The notes: generated from the letters alone by a model not told the origin. 22,140 nucleotides of DNA from a virus (IMGVR_UViG_3300037293_000085:1-22140); one strand, 5' to 3'; positions 7,940 to 15,851 are shown, counted from the first letter of the stretch. A program made the numbers and translations.

Positions 7940-9205
7940 CTAGACTGCTGAATCTAGTTCTGCAATCGCATCGGAGAGTAAACCCTTAACTAATACTTGC
8001 GTATCGTTAGCGGAAACGAACTGAACTAGCTCCTGCTCAACCAATACCGTTTTCAGGTTCTTGACAAAATCGTCTCCCGACATTTCAATTTGTACGGTCA
8101 TATTACCAGTGAAGCCGACATTAATAACACTCAAGTCACCGCCCATGAAATCAAAAGATCCCAAGTTTGCTTCTGTACGAATCAAAGGCACTCCGAAAGC
8201 GGAAACCTCGCCTTGCGCGTTGATCGTAACCCCTGCTGGCACAATGTACCTGCCATCAACGTCCTTTGTGGATAGCAGCACATCAACAATACCGCCTTTT
8301 ACATAGATACCATTTGTAACTCCTGAAGCTTTTCTAACCTGTGAAATAACGCCCAGCATCACATCCCATCCGGTAGGACTTGCGACGTTACCGTTCAAAT
8401 CTCCACCCGTGAATAATGTAGCATCTAGCATTACGCCTTTTAGGTTATTGCCAGTCCCATCACCTGTAAAGAGTTGGTTTTCTGTAGCAATATCCACACG
8501 CTTCATCATGAAGTTTTGAATGTGCGAAACCAACTGAGGTAAGTATCTCAAAAACTCAGTAGTGATTTTTGAGAAAACAGCGATCTTTTTAGCCTTTCTG
8601 TTTCTTTCTTCAAATCTTACTCCAATCTCGGTTTTTTCAGCAGCCTCAGCGATAAAAATTGGCGTGCCTGTGGAATCCACCATCTCCATCCACATCGCGA
8701 TAGGATTGTCTATCGCCAAAGATGCCTGAGAAACCCTTGTCAAATAAGAGGTGATTCTAGTACGGATATCAGATATGATCCCTGTGTTTTGAGTGATCGA
8801 AACCTGAGAGGCGGAGCCACTTGCTTCTACCGTAGTATTAAGCCCAATCGCTTTTAGATTCAAGACTAAAGGCCCTGTCATTCTTCCACCTGCTGCCAAA
8901 ATAGAATCTATTTCAGCTTTCTTTTCTTTTGCGGCAATGTAGAAAGAATCTTCAAAGCTCATTCGTTTTGTTTCTACCTTTGCTCCAGGCTTATTCATGT
9001 TTGCAGAAAGCGTGTTTAGATCCTTTCGCAAAGCCTCCAACTCAGTAGCGTTCTTTGTACTTGCATCCTTATTTAACACCATTCCTTCAATAAGCCCATT
9101 AGCTTTTTCAAATGCCTCTAGTGCCTTTTTCTGCGCTCCATCTACATTTGTTTTTAATGCGAGCTGTGCGTCTTGTATTTGTTTCGTTACTACTTCAAAG
9201 TCCAT
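7940..9205 (-). CDS. Major capsid protein, HK97 fold
   Basis: This 421-residue protein follows the prohead protease gene with a 2-nt gap, the standard order for HK97-type heads. The first ~100 residues are charged and helical (TKQIQDAQLALKTNVDG, LEALRKDLNTLSANMNK), which fits a scaffolding delta domain removed by the protease. The rest has capsid features: IAMWMEMVDSTGTPIFIAEA, EEKTEIGVRFEERNRKAKK-like E-loop/spine region, then FMMKRVDIATENQLFTGDGT, the 'E...l.GdGtg..p.Gi' motif, and GRYIVPAGVTINAQGEVSAF with a C-terminal VLVKGLLSDAIAELDSAV. An intrinsic terminator follows the gene. The exact cleavage site cannot be read from the sequence. Confidence 0.93.
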   Translation of the reverse strand: MDFEVVTKQIQDAQLALKTNVDGAQKKALEAFEKANGLIEGMVLNKDASTKNATELEALRKDLNTLSANMNKPGAKVETKRMSFEDSFYIAAKEKKAEIDSILAAGGRMTGPLVLNLKAIGLNTTVEASGSASQVSITQNTGIISDIRTRITSYLTRVSQASLAIDNPIAMWMEMVDSTGTPIFIAEAAEKTEIGVRFEERNRKAKKIAVFSKITTEFLRYLPQLVSHIQNFMMKRVDIATENQLFTGDGTGNNLKGVMLDATLFTGGDLNGNVASPTGWDVMLGVISQVRKASGVTNGIYVKGGIVDVLLSTKDVDGRYIVPAGVTINAQGEVSAFGVPLIRTEANLGSFDFMGGDLSVINVGFTGNMTVQIEMSGDDFVKNLKTVLVEQELVQFVSANDTQVLVKGLLSDAIAELDSAV

Positions 9206-9207
9206 TT

Positions 9208-9873
9208 TTAGGATTTTAGAATGTTAATTAATGATTTATATTGATCGGCTTCTAATTCCTTCAAAGTGTCTTTTGACGGCTTTAACAGTAATTCAAGTGA
9301 TTTAAATTCTAGTTCTAACTTACTGAGTGTTTCATCTGTGCAATCCGAAGTCTGCAAGAATCTTTTTAGTTTTTCAAGGTAAAAAAATGCGTCCGCTTCG
9401 TTTTTTAGGTCTATTCGTGTTGTGTCAGGGTTCATGCCTAAAAACTGGATAGCCGAAACCTCTAATAGCATTACTTCTTTCAGAATGTTTGCCTTTCGAT
9501 TCGGATCGTACATTTCCTTCATGGTAACGTAGCCGTAAGAATGCTGGTTAATAATTCCAGACTCAACCATTTTAACAAAATCGACCCCTTGGTTGTGGGT
9601 TCCTGCTTTCATTTCGTAGCTCGCTGTCTGTGCATCTTCGTACACGTCAGTAAGAACACCGGGAACCATTTTTTTATCGTGATCCAAAAGAAACTTCATC
9701 AGCCTAGATCCTTTAGGGCCTCGCTCCATGATTGACTTTGCAAAAACTCCCTGCTCTGATATGTCACCGCCTAAGTCTTTAATATTGTGCTTTGCAAATT
9801 GACCCGTAACAATTCCCTGCTTTAGATCAACATCTTTGAAACCTACATCAAGCCCTTTAGTTAACATTTGCAT
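9208..9873 (-). CDS. Prohead protease, HK97 family (S78-like)
   Basis: This 221-residue protein shows the serine protease signature of HK97 prohead proteases: FLLDHDKKMVPGVLTDVYED with catalytic His65, INQHSYGYVTMKEM with catalytic Ser112, and LKEVMLLEVSAIQFL with Glu138 as the likely third residue. It would trim the capsid delta domain and itself during maturation. The ATG at 9873 is preceded by a TATATTTG -7-like element (9892-9885) downstream of an intrinsic terminator, so the protease and capsid genes probably form their own transcription unit. The C-terminal ~55 residues are helical and charged. Confidence 0.92.
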   Translation of the reverse strand: MQMLTKGLDVGFKDVDLKQGIVTGQFAKHNIKDLGGDISEQGVFAKSIMERGPKGSRLMKFLLDHDKKMVPGVLTDVYEDAQTASYEMKAGTHNQGVDFVKMVESGIINQHSYGYVTMKEMYDPNRKANILKEVMLLEVSAIQFLGMNPDTTRIDLKNEADAFFYLEKLKRFLQTSDCTDETLSKLELEFKSLELLLKPSKDTLKELEADQYKSLINILKS

Positions 9874-9884
9874 ATTCGTTTAGG

Positions 9885-9915
9885 CAAATATACATTAAAA
9901 AGTAATTATAAAAAA
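9885..9915 (-). promoter_or_regulatory. Candidate Bacteroidota-type promoter for protease-capsid unit
   Basis: The minus strand reads TATATTTG at 9892-9885, a full match to the TAnnTTTG -7 consensus of Bacteroidota. Nineteen bases upstream is TTTT (9915-9912), an imperfect -33 element that overlaps the U-tract of the terminator. The site lies 11 nt before the protease start codon. Position directly behind a terminator supports it; the -33 element is weak. Confidence 0.45.
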
Positions 9916-9943
9916 AACACCTCGTTAGATTTGACGAGGTGTT
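9910..9943 (-). terminator. Intrinsic terminator after the CACG-motif gene pair
   Basis: The arms AACACCTCGT and ACGAGGTGTT form a perfect 10-bp stem with an 8-nt loop, followed on the minus strand by eight U (9917-9910). It lies 77 nt past the stop of the second paralogue. It isolates that gene pair from the protease-capsid genes. The 9944-10020 stretch before it holds no gene that I can see. Confidence 0.92.
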
Positions 9944-10020
9944 AAAATTGATAGTCTAGTTCCTATCAGTCAATGGCTCTAATTTTCTCCACCCGCCAAC
10001 ACAGTTAAAGATTGCGTCTC

Positions 10021-10335
10021 TTACTTTATAAGTTCTGCGATTAGTTCTTCTGATCGCTTTTCTATTTTGGCTAGTGTTTCTTTGGCTTTTTCCCAAAAAC
10101 AATTACGTATTTTTAGGCTAAACTTTACACCTAAATATTTCGATATGTCATCATAAGGCATACCCTCAGGGTTCCTAGGGATTGAGCTGCACTGAACACC
10201 ACAAGCGCAAGTCACCCAGTTTCCCGATAAATAAATGGCTAATTTGTGTTCTTCCGATCTTTTTTCAGGAGGATTTTCAAGAAACGCATTCCAGTCAAAT
10301 GTTTTCTTTTCCCATGTTTCTGCGTAGGTTTTCAT
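10021..10335 (-). CDS. Hypothetical CACG-motif protein, second tandem paralogue
   Basis: This 104-residue protein aligns without gaps to the gene immediately upstream, which is also 104 residues, at about 56% identity. Shared blocks are the start (MKxYAET), FDWNxFLxNPPE, WVTCACGxxCxxIPR at about 40-54, LGVxF, and the end (IEKRSEELI). The three cysteines (C43, C45, C49) could bind a metal, but there is no fourth ligand in a standard spacing. It overlaps the upstream copy by 4 nt (ATGA). Family not recognised. Its place between a MuF gene and the prohead protease, between a promoter-like site and a terminator, suggests an accessory gene and not a virion part, though a head-related role cannot be excluded. 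Confidence 0.75.
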   Translation of the reverse strand: MKTYAETWEKKTFDWNAFLENPPEKRSEEHKLAIYLSGNWVTCACGVQCSSIPRNPEGMPYDDISKYLGVKFSLKIRNCFWEKAKETLAKIEKRSEELIAELIK

Positions 10336-10646
10336 TTTGTTAGTTCAAATATTAGTTCTTCTGATCGCTTTTCAATTAGCCAAAGAGTGTTTTTTGCGTT
10401 TTGCCATTCACCTTCCTTAACTGAGTAATAAAAATTAACGCCCAAACTTTCTAAATCCGTATCACTAGGACGGCCAATCGGGCTCCTTGGTATAATATCG
10501 CAAAGGTTTCCACAAGCGCACGTAACCCATTCGCCCGCTAAATCACAGGCACGGTAGTGTTCGATTGAAAGATATTCAGGAGGATTGTCCAGAAAATTAT
10601 TCCAATCAAATGCTCTCTCTCCTTTTGTTTCTGCGTAGTTTTTCAT
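10332..10646 (-). CDS. Hypothetical CACG-motif protein, first tandem paralogue
   Basis: This is the upstream copy of the duplicated pair. The frame can be extended to a TTG at 10673, but ATG 10646 gives 104 residues, aligns exactly with the start of the paralogue, is preceded by AGAGCGATT, and leaves the -7-like TATATTTG (10678-10671) upstream. I therefore chose 10646. It carries FDWNNFLDNPPE, AGEWVTCACGNLCDIIPRSP and the conserved end LIEKRSEELIFELTK. The Cys triad of the WVTCACGxxC motif is kept in both copies, which points to a structural or metal-binding need. No family recognised and no function is proposed. Confidence 0.75.
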   Translation of the reverse strand: MKNYAETKGERAFDWNNFLDNPPEYLSIEHYRACDLAGEWVTCACGNLCDIIPRSPIGRPSDTDLESLGVNFYYSVKEGEWQNAKNTLWLIEKRSEELIFELTK

Positions 10647-10670
10647 AATCGCTCTATATTTAAGTGAATC

Positions 10671-10678
10671 CAAATATA
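10671..10678 (-). promoter_or_regulatory. -7-like element upstream of CACG gene pair
   Basis: The minus strand reads TATATTTG, matching TAnnTTTG, 24 nt before the preferred ATG at 10646. No TTTG was found at the -33 spacing. Directly upstream (10679-10698) is TAATATTAACTATTTTG; its 16-nt core TAATATTAACTATTTT also occurs, in the opposite orientation, in the promoter-like repeat at 15852. The site lies in the 56-nt gap after the MuF stop. Confidence 0.35.
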
Positions 10679-10702
10679 AACAAAATAGTTAATATTATAT
10701 CA

Positions 10703-12037
10703 TCACTCTGAAGGAAATTCTAAAATGTCACATAAAAAGAACTCTGGCAAGTCAAGAAACGATTTGCTGTAATCCCTTATAACCCCTCCGAAAATATCAG
10801 CGTCTTTCTCCCAAGGTAAATTTATATACTTTTGGAAGTTCTTTTGAACGGTTGCATAAGCTTTACTCCTTAACCCTTTATTTATAAGATTGTATTTAGT
10901 TATTGATATGTATGGCTTATTTTCCCAATGAATGAAGCCATCTTCAATATAAAGACCCATTTTTCTATTTTGCATAATATGTCTTAATTCATGCCTAATT
11001 GTTCCTTTAATGTCACTTCCAAACGCGTAAATATTTACGTCGTTACCTAGTTTAGATCCGCCATCTTTGGAAGGAACCCAACCGACTGAACCATTAGAAC
11101 CGTTCCTACCATTATAGAAGTTGAATTTAAGCTTCTCGTTTAAACCTAATTCAGACATTGTATTTCTAATGACTTCTTCGTACTGCTGACCAGCTAAAAC
11201 ATTACCTGAGATACTAAAGTTACCTAATTCCCTTGTATCTAATAATGTACTAGGTTTTAAAGCGATTGCAGCTCTCTCAGATAAGGCCTCTGGAAATCTT
11301 TCCCGAACAAAGTCCTCTGTTACAATAGCAATAGAACACCCGCAATTTATCACTTGTCTCGCCACGTCTTTACCCCCTTCGCCTCGTGCCGAATTACCCG
11401 GAGAATCTAATTTAACCCCTTCAATATTGAAAAATTGACTTTTTGGAATCGGTTTCCCCTGTGCTGAAATATGGCTTTGCCGTGGTTCGCGTCTTGCACC
11501 TGAGTGAATCCAAAGTTTGTACATCTTTAGTCCTGTGACTAACTCAAAGTCATCACCTGATCGCATTAACCCCATGTTATTAGCTCGTGTTCCCTCTGTG
11601 ATCGCTATGGCACGCGCTCTGGCTCTGCTTCCGATGGTTTCCGTTAGCAGTTGCTGAGTCTGAAATGGATTTAAACCTAATTCAATGGCCCTTTCCAGTA
11701 TTTTCCTAATCTCTAGTCTGGTCCCATTATTTACGTTTGTGATAAGACCGCCTAAGTTCTCACGAACCCAAACGCCAATCCAAGCTTTCCAGGTATTAAG
11801 AAACAAATCGCTCATTTCAAAGTCCTTAGTTTTCTGCATCGCACGGATCTGGAAATAACCCCTTCGGGCCGCATCGGGAAAAACTTTCTGATAGTATTCC
11901 ACATAAGCCGAAGTCATTAACCTTTCATCGAAAAAATCAGCCTGCGAAATAAGGGTTTTAAAAAATAATTCTTCGCCAAACTTTTGGTATTGCCTGTTAG
12001 CTTTTTTGTTCTCGCGTCTGATCTGAGCTATATTCAT
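10703..12037 (-). CDS. MuF-type minor head protein with C-terminal HExxH zincin-like domain
   Basis: This 444-residue protein follows the portal gene with a 1-nt TAATG overlap, the usual place for MuF/SPP1 gp7-like minor head proteins. Residues about 100-245 are the MuF domain: GSRARARAIAITEGTRANNM, YKLWIHSGARREPRQSHISA, QGKPIPKSQFFNIEGV and a VINCGCSI end. The C-terminal ~190 residues are not needed for MuF. They contain KGTIRHELRHIMQ with an HELRH (HExxH) motif at 349-353, and LPWEKDADIFG at 408-416 with E410/D412/D414 as candidate third ligands. This is the pattern of a zinc metallopeptidase. MuF proteins with C-terminal effector or enzyme domains are known; whether this one is injected, processes head proteins or acts on the host is unknown. 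Confidence 0.88.
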   Translation of the reverse strand: MNIAQIRRENKKANRQYQKFGEELFFKTLISQADFFDERLMTSAYVEYYQKVFPDAARRGYFQIRAMQKTKDFEMSDLFLNTWKAWIGVWVRENLGGLITNVNNGTRLEIRKILERAIELGLNPFQTQQLLTETIGSRARARAIAITEGTRANNMGLMRSGDDFELVTGLKMYKLWIHSGARREPRQSHISAQGKPIPKSQFFNIEGVKLDSPGNSARGEGGKDVARQVINCGCSIAIVTEDFVRERFPEALSERAAIALKPSTLLDTRELGNFSISGNVLAGQQYEEVIRNTMSELGLNEKLKFNFYNGRNGSNGSVGWVPSKDGGSKLGNDVNIYAFGSDIKGTIRHELRHIMQNRKMGLYIEDGFIHWENKPYISITKYNLINKGLRSKAYATVQKNFQKYINLPWEKDADIFGGVIRDYSKSFLDLPEFFLCDILEFPSE

Positions 12038-13416
12038 TATAGGTTCAAATCCTGAAAGTCCGCGCCGCCTTCAAAAGCTTCCTGAAGTGTAATTTTATTC
12101 GCCTCTGTGTAAATGGCCCGCGCATAGTCCTCGTCTATTTCGTCAAATCCAAGCATCGTTCTAACCTCGTTCAAGGTGGCTAATCCTCCATGCCAAAACG
12201 TTTCCATTATTAGTTTTGAATCTGCATTAAGCTCAGAATATTCTGAGATGTCGAAGTCTAAATAATCAGCTTCACCCGGGAACGCTGGTAAAAGAAATTC
12301 GCTCAATGCCTGTTCTAGCTGCTTCAAAAATGGTAAAGAGACATCTACAACTAACTGCTTTTTGGCTTCGTTTAAGTTATCGAACTTTGAATCTGAGCGG
12401 AAAAGAGCGGGATTAATACCCCATAGATTACATAATTTCTCATCATCGTACTCCATGCCTTTCAAGATGTCAAGAGCAACCGGACTGAGTGCGATTGATT
12501 GATATTGCATAGGAATACCCAAAGCACCAACACGATTTTTATTCATGCTTCCATCCCAATATTTTTGTAGTTGCTGCCTCAAGGTCGGTAGCTGATCAGC
12601 TGTTAGCCATTTTTCAGGATCTTGAGACGCGTCTGGACTGATAAAACCTTTTGCACCTTCATTCTCAAGTGATCTTTTTAAGCTTGAAACTGCCTCGTTA
12701 TTCTTGCTTAAAAACTTAATCCCTGCGAGTAGTGGACTTTGGCCCCTTAACTGTGTTCCCTGCAAATCCCAATACGGATTAACCATTTTAATGTGTTTGA
12801 TCTCAGAGGCTGGAATTTCAATGGTCTGATCTCCAATATTAAATTTAATACCTTTGAAAGGCATGAACATATCGCCCTGAATAAGGTCCAATCTATTGAC
12901 TGGCAAACAATACAGTTCTTTGAATTTGTTAGCATCTCGCAAACCGCCTCCAATCCTAACCCCGTAAATAAATACTTCGCCTGTTAGCCTGAACCACATT
13001 GATATTTCTTTCAAAAACTCAATTTGCGTTTGCCTTGGATTTGGATGTTTTAGAAGATCCGTTAGGTCGCCTGACTCAACCGCTTCAAGGTTCTTAACCC
13101 GCTCAAATTTGGACTGAGCGCGATCTAGTTCTCCAGACTTATATTTTATCGCTTTGTATCGCTTTTCCTTTCCGTTTTCCTTGAATGCCTGCAAAGGGAC
13201 TTCTGAGTCTTTTTCTCCAATCTTTTTGACTATCGAATAAATCATGGCATTACCCCGATACCCTTCGTTAATGAATGTATCGACCCTATTATCCATCCAG
13301 ACAACTAAGTTATTCACGTTAAATTGCCCGTAAATAGCTTTGTTAAGTAAGTTTACGTCTAAATCCGCTGTAGGTCTTGGACTTGTAAGGAGGTATTTTT
13401 GAATAAGAGAAATCAT
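12037..13416 (-). CDS. Portal protein (HK97 type)
   Basis: This 459-residue protein lies between the large terminase and MuF genes. It shows typical portal segments: YRGNAMIYSIVKKIGEKDSE near residue 60, LLKHPNPRQTQIEFLKEISM at about 122, WFRLTGEVFIYGVRIGG, a clip/stem region with GQSPLLAGIKFLSKNNEAV, SPVALDILKGMEYDDEKLCN, and WGINPALFRSDSKFDNLNEA followed by the C-terminal FWHGGLATLNEVRTMLGF. It would form the dodecameric DNA channel at one capsid vertex. The ATG overlaps the stop of the upstream 56-aa gene (ATGA), and the stop overlaps the MuF start, so translation looks coupled on both sides. Confidence 0.93.
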   Translation of the reverse strand: MISLIQKYLLTSPRPTADLDVNLLNKAIYGQFNVNNLVVWMDNRVDTFINEGYRGNAMIYSIVKKIGEKDSEVPLQAFKENGKEKRYKAIKYKSGELDRAQSKFERVKNLEAVESGDLTDLLKHPNPRQTQIEFLKEISMWFRLTGEVFIYGVRIGGGLRDANKFKELYCLPVNRLDLIQGDMFMPFKGIKFNIGDQTIEIPASEIKHIKMVNPYWDLQGTQLRGQSPLLAGIKFLSKNNEAVSSLKRSLENEGAKGFISPDASQDPEKWLTADQLPTLRQQLQKYWDGSMNKNRVGALGIPMQYQSIALSPVALDILKGMEYDDEKLCNLWGINPALFRSDSKFDNLNEAKKQLVVDVSLPFLKQLEQALSEFLLPAFPGEADYLDFDISEYSELNADSKLIMETFWHGGLATLNEVRTMLGFDEIDEDYARAIYTEANKITLQEAFEGGADFQDLNL

Positions 13417-13583
13417 TTATTATTCTTTAAGTCGATTGCAATAACCAAAAATACGTAAAATATTACAAAAACTGAACGACCCACCCAAAGCCATTGAATT
13501 GGGTTTAGGTTCCACGCTATGAAACTGCCTAATAGGTACATGGCAATTAGTAGGGACAAGTAAATAGTTAAAGTTTTTAGCAT
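13413..13583 (-). CDS. Small two-TM membrane protein between large terminase and portal
   Basis: This 56-residue frame starts MLKTLTIYLSLLIAMYLLGS and ends FYVFLVIAIDLKNNK. It has two hydrophobic segments at about residues 5-23 and 33-51 separated by a short NPIQWLWVGR loop, and a positively charged tail. Its ATG overlaps the terminase stop (TAATG at 13583) and its TGA overlaps the portal ATG, so it is tightly packed between two conserved genes and very likely translated. It is too small for most gene callers. It could be a membrane-acting phage protein (holin-like or exclusion-type), but nothing in the sequence decides this and holins rarely sit here. Confidence 0.72.
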   Translation of the reverse strand: MLKTLTIYLSLLIAMYLLGSFIAWNLNPIQWLWVGRSVFVIFYVFLVIAIDLKNNK

Positions 13584-14803
13584 TAGCTCATATCAATTAG
13601 TCCAACAGGGTTTTTGTTGTTAATCATTAATTCAGTTAGCCCCCACACCAGAGCATCAACTCGGTTAGGAGATTTACCTTTTGTCGGGTTCCAAGAAGTC
13701 ATTTCAATTTCCAGTTTATTCAGGTTACCGTAATGAAGTACTTTACCCTGCTCGTATATGTTTACAATAGGTTCCGCTCTTGTTACTTTTCCCCTACTTG
13801 CATGGACTTTTTTGTAAGCCACCGATTTATCCACAGATCTGATTACCGCCTCAATAAAGTCGCCCCCATTATTTGCCTCTCCAATTATTAGGTTTGCCTG
13901 CCATTTGTCGTACAATCCAATAGCCTTAACCGCCATTCCGTTAGGCGTGTATATTCCACTTTCGTCGTCAAATACGTAAGCATTACCATCAAATCCAAGA
14001 CCTACCGCCAATATTCCATGCTCGTCTGAATTTGGATCCGATGTAACAGCCGGGTCAATCGGGATTACTATTTTCTTCATTAATGGAAGCGAAGATACTT
14101 TTTTGATTAAGCTGTAATTCCATAAAGCCCCCTCAGCATCTTCAAAGTTTATTCCTTCGTAATCTCGTTCGTACTTTCTTCTGTCTCTATTCTTGACTAT
14201 AAGCCTTTTTTGGTGCCAAGATGCAGAAAGGTTTTGCAGGTTGTGCCGGTATGTTGTGTTGATTCTATCGGTCATGGTGTAATACAATCCATCAGGTTCA
14301 AAAAATTGTTTGTGCTGCCATGATTGTTTGTGTAGTGCATTTGATACTAAGACCATCTTATTGGATGCGATTATAGAGCGTACTGATTCGTCTAGCTTAT
14401 CAAAGGAATCTTGGTCCGGGTGTTCCTCAAACTCGTCATATATTACATCTGTAAGCCCTTGAACTGATTTTAGATTTGCGGTTTGATTCAGCGACGATGT
14501 TCTAACGCCCTTGAAAATAATCTTTGACCCTGTTTTTTTGTTGGTAATTTCTGAGCCTGAAATGTGAAATTCATGCTTACAATCATTATTAGACATTTGA
14601 GTCTCAAATTCTGGCACGATTGAAACCGAAGCGGAAACCATCGTATAACGCAAAAATAGAACTACCCGATTAAGGTCGTAGGTTAGTCTTAGCGCATAAT
14701 CAGAAATAACGAAAGATTTACCCGAACCCCTTCCGCCTTTTTCATAGACATACCTCTGATCAGAAGTGTATAGCAGTTGATGTATGTCATTAATCTTCGG
14801 CAT
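13583..14803 (-). CDS. terL: Terminase large subunit (PBSX/Terminase_3 type)
   Basis: This 406-residue protein is the packaging motor. The ATPase domain has Walker A GGRGSGKS at residues 23-30, Walker B VIYDE at 120-124 and a coupling-like LVSNALHKQSW segment. The nuclease domain shows VIPIDPAVTSDPNSDEHG with the first acidic residues, IIGEANNGGDFIEAVIR in the middle, and SPNRVDALVWGLTEL with Asp383 near the end, which match the three metal-binding clusters of TerL nucleases. It overlaps the small subunit by 14 nt. Length is typical. The genome-end type (cos or pac) cannot be deduced here. Confidence 0.95.
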   Translation of the reverse strand: MPKINDIHQLLYTSDQRYVYEKGGRGSGKSFVISDYALRLTYDLNRVVLFLRYTMVSASVSIVPEFETQMSNNDCKHEFHISGSEITNKKTGSKIIFKGVRTSSLNQTANLKSVQGLTDVIYDEFEEHPDQDSFDKLDESVRSIIASNKMVLVSNALHKQSWQHKQFFEPDGLYYTMTDRINTTYRHNLQNLSASWHQKRLIVKNRDRRKYERDYEGINFEDAEGALWNYSLIKKVSSLPLMKKIVIPIDPAVTSDPNSDEHGILAVGLGFDGNAYVFDDESGIYTPNGMAVKAIGLYDKWQANLIIGEANNGGDFIEAVIRSVDKSVAYKKVHASRGKVTRAEPIVNIYEQGKVLHYGNLNKLEIEMTSWNPTKGKSPNRVDALVWGLTELMINNKNPVGLIDMS

Positions 14804-15170
14804 CTTTTGACTTTACCCATTCGATAGGTTTAATTCCTGTTACGTCTTTGCCGTTCGTTGTGTGGTCAATATTGGATTTTTCAAAATACCCCCGTTTCTT
14901 TGCTTTAGTTTTTAGGTAAAAAATTGTTGAGCTAATATCTCCGTTATTAATATTAGTAAAAAGCTTTGATTCGACAAAATCCATTTGAAACTCTAACAAA
15001 TCATCAACTAACAATTTATATTCTTTGTCTTCTTTCATCCAAACATAATGAGTATTTCTAGAAATGCCTACCATTTCGCAAGCAGGAGAGACAACTCCCA
15101 AAGTATCCTTCAGTGCTGCAAGCATCTCCTTTTTTATAGTGTCATTGTTTGTCCTTGATACTTTATTCAT
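14790..15170 (-). CDS. terS: Terminase small subunit
   Basis: This 126-residue protein has an N-terminal helix-turn-helix (LAALKDTLGVVSPACEMVGI, then SRNTHYVWMKEDKEYKLLVD), as in phBC6A51-like and related small terminases that recognise the packaging site. A central helix (FQMDFVESKLFTNINNGDIS) fits the oligomerisation region, followed by TIFYLKTKAKKRGYFEK, a motif repeatedly seen in such proteins. It overlaps both neighbours: 8 nt with the PLD-like gene and 14 nt with the large subunit. The C-terminus is charged. Confidence 0.9.
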   Translation of the reverse strand: MNKVSRTNNDTIKKEMLAALKDTLGVVSPACEMVGISRNTHYVWMKEDKEYKLLVDDLLEFQMDFVESKLFTNINNGDISSTIFYLKTKAKKRGYFEKSNIDHTTNGKDVTGIKPIEWVKSKDAED

Positions 15171-15807
15171 TAGTCATTCTGAAAAACCCAAATGATTGTT
15201 TAGTCTCTACTTTTTTAACCTCTCCAAAAAACTTGTCTAATGCAGCGTTAACAACCCACATCTTTTCAACAAATCCTTCAGGGGTATTCTTAAATGTTTC
15301 TTCAATAAAGTTAAGATAAAAATCGTGAATTTCCTTGTTCTCGTCAATTTCAAAAGTTTCACACGTCTTATTGTCATTCAAATTCATGGATGTTCTAATA
15401 CAGATATTCCAGTTATCATTTCTTATTAAGACAAATTTTGCATGAATATCTGACGTTCTTATATTCTCATTCCCGAATAAATCAGAAATAGCCATCGCAT
15501 ACTTTTTTTGTCTGAGCGCAAAAGAATAATCAGTTACCAAAGTAAAGCTTTCAATTAAATTTGAGTTAATCAGCCATTTTATTTGATTAACGTCCTTTAT
15601 CCCAGCCGACCAAGTGCAACATATTATTTTCAACTTCCCTATTTTTTTTAATATTGAGTGGATAAGATCTATCAAACTAAACTGACCCCTTGTAAGGCCA
15701 ATCATTCTAAAGTCTTTTTCCAAGCATTCAATCGCTTGATCTGAATTTCCTGAAAAAACCCCAAGTTCTATTTCTTTAAAACGGAAACCCTTGCTGTATT
15801 TGTTCAT
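15163..15807 (-). CDS. PLD-like (single HKD-type) protein next to terminase
   Basis: This 214-residue protein has one PLD-like active-site half: SDIHAKFVLIRNDNWNICIR with H122 and K124 followed by TSMNLNDNKTCETFEI (N142, E150, E153). This parallels HxK...GSxN...E of phospholipase D superfamily nucleases. The Asp of the classic HxKxxxxD is not at the standard spacing, so the motif is degenerate. The N-terminal LTRGQFSLIDLIHSILKKIG and IICCTWSAGIKDVNQIKWLI resemble the first half of a Rossmann-like PLD domain. It overlaps terS by 8 nt and starts the packaging operon after a promoter-like repeat. A role in DNA processing at packaging, or an anti-competitor nuclease, are guesses from position; lipid activity is unlikely. 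Confidence 0.65.
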   Translation of the reverse strand: MNKYSKGFRFKEIELGVFSGNSDQAIECLEKDFRMIGLTRGQFSLIDLIHSILKKIGKLKIICCTWSAGIKDVNQIKWLINSNLIESFTLVTDYSFALRQKKYAMAISDLFGNENIRTSDIHAKFVLIRNDNWNICIRTSMNLNDNKTCETFEIDENKEIHDFYLNFIEETFKNTPEGFVEKMWVVNAALDKFFGEVKKVETKQSFGFFRMTNE

Positions 15808-15851
15808 GATGTTGTTTGGTTAGAAAGAGAACCTTTTCCCTTTTTGCTTAT

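Noticed and set aside
8061-8306. Plus-strand frames opposite the capsid gene
   Set aside because: Both are antisense to a well-supported capsid gene, have no family resemblance and no promoter.
10647-10673. TTG start at 10673 for the first CACG paralogue
   Set aside because: It would include the -7-like element in the gene and break the gap-free alignment with the paralogue, which begins at ATG 10646.
13413-13583. Calling the 56-aa two-TM protein a holin
   Set aside because: Size and topology would allow it, but the position between large terminase and portal and absence of an endolysin nearby give no support, so it is left as an unknown membrane protein.
15163-15807. Calling the PLD-like protein a phospholipase or defence nuclease
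   Set aside because: Only one degenerate half-site is visible and there is no signal peptide or defence-system partner; the name is kept at fold level.
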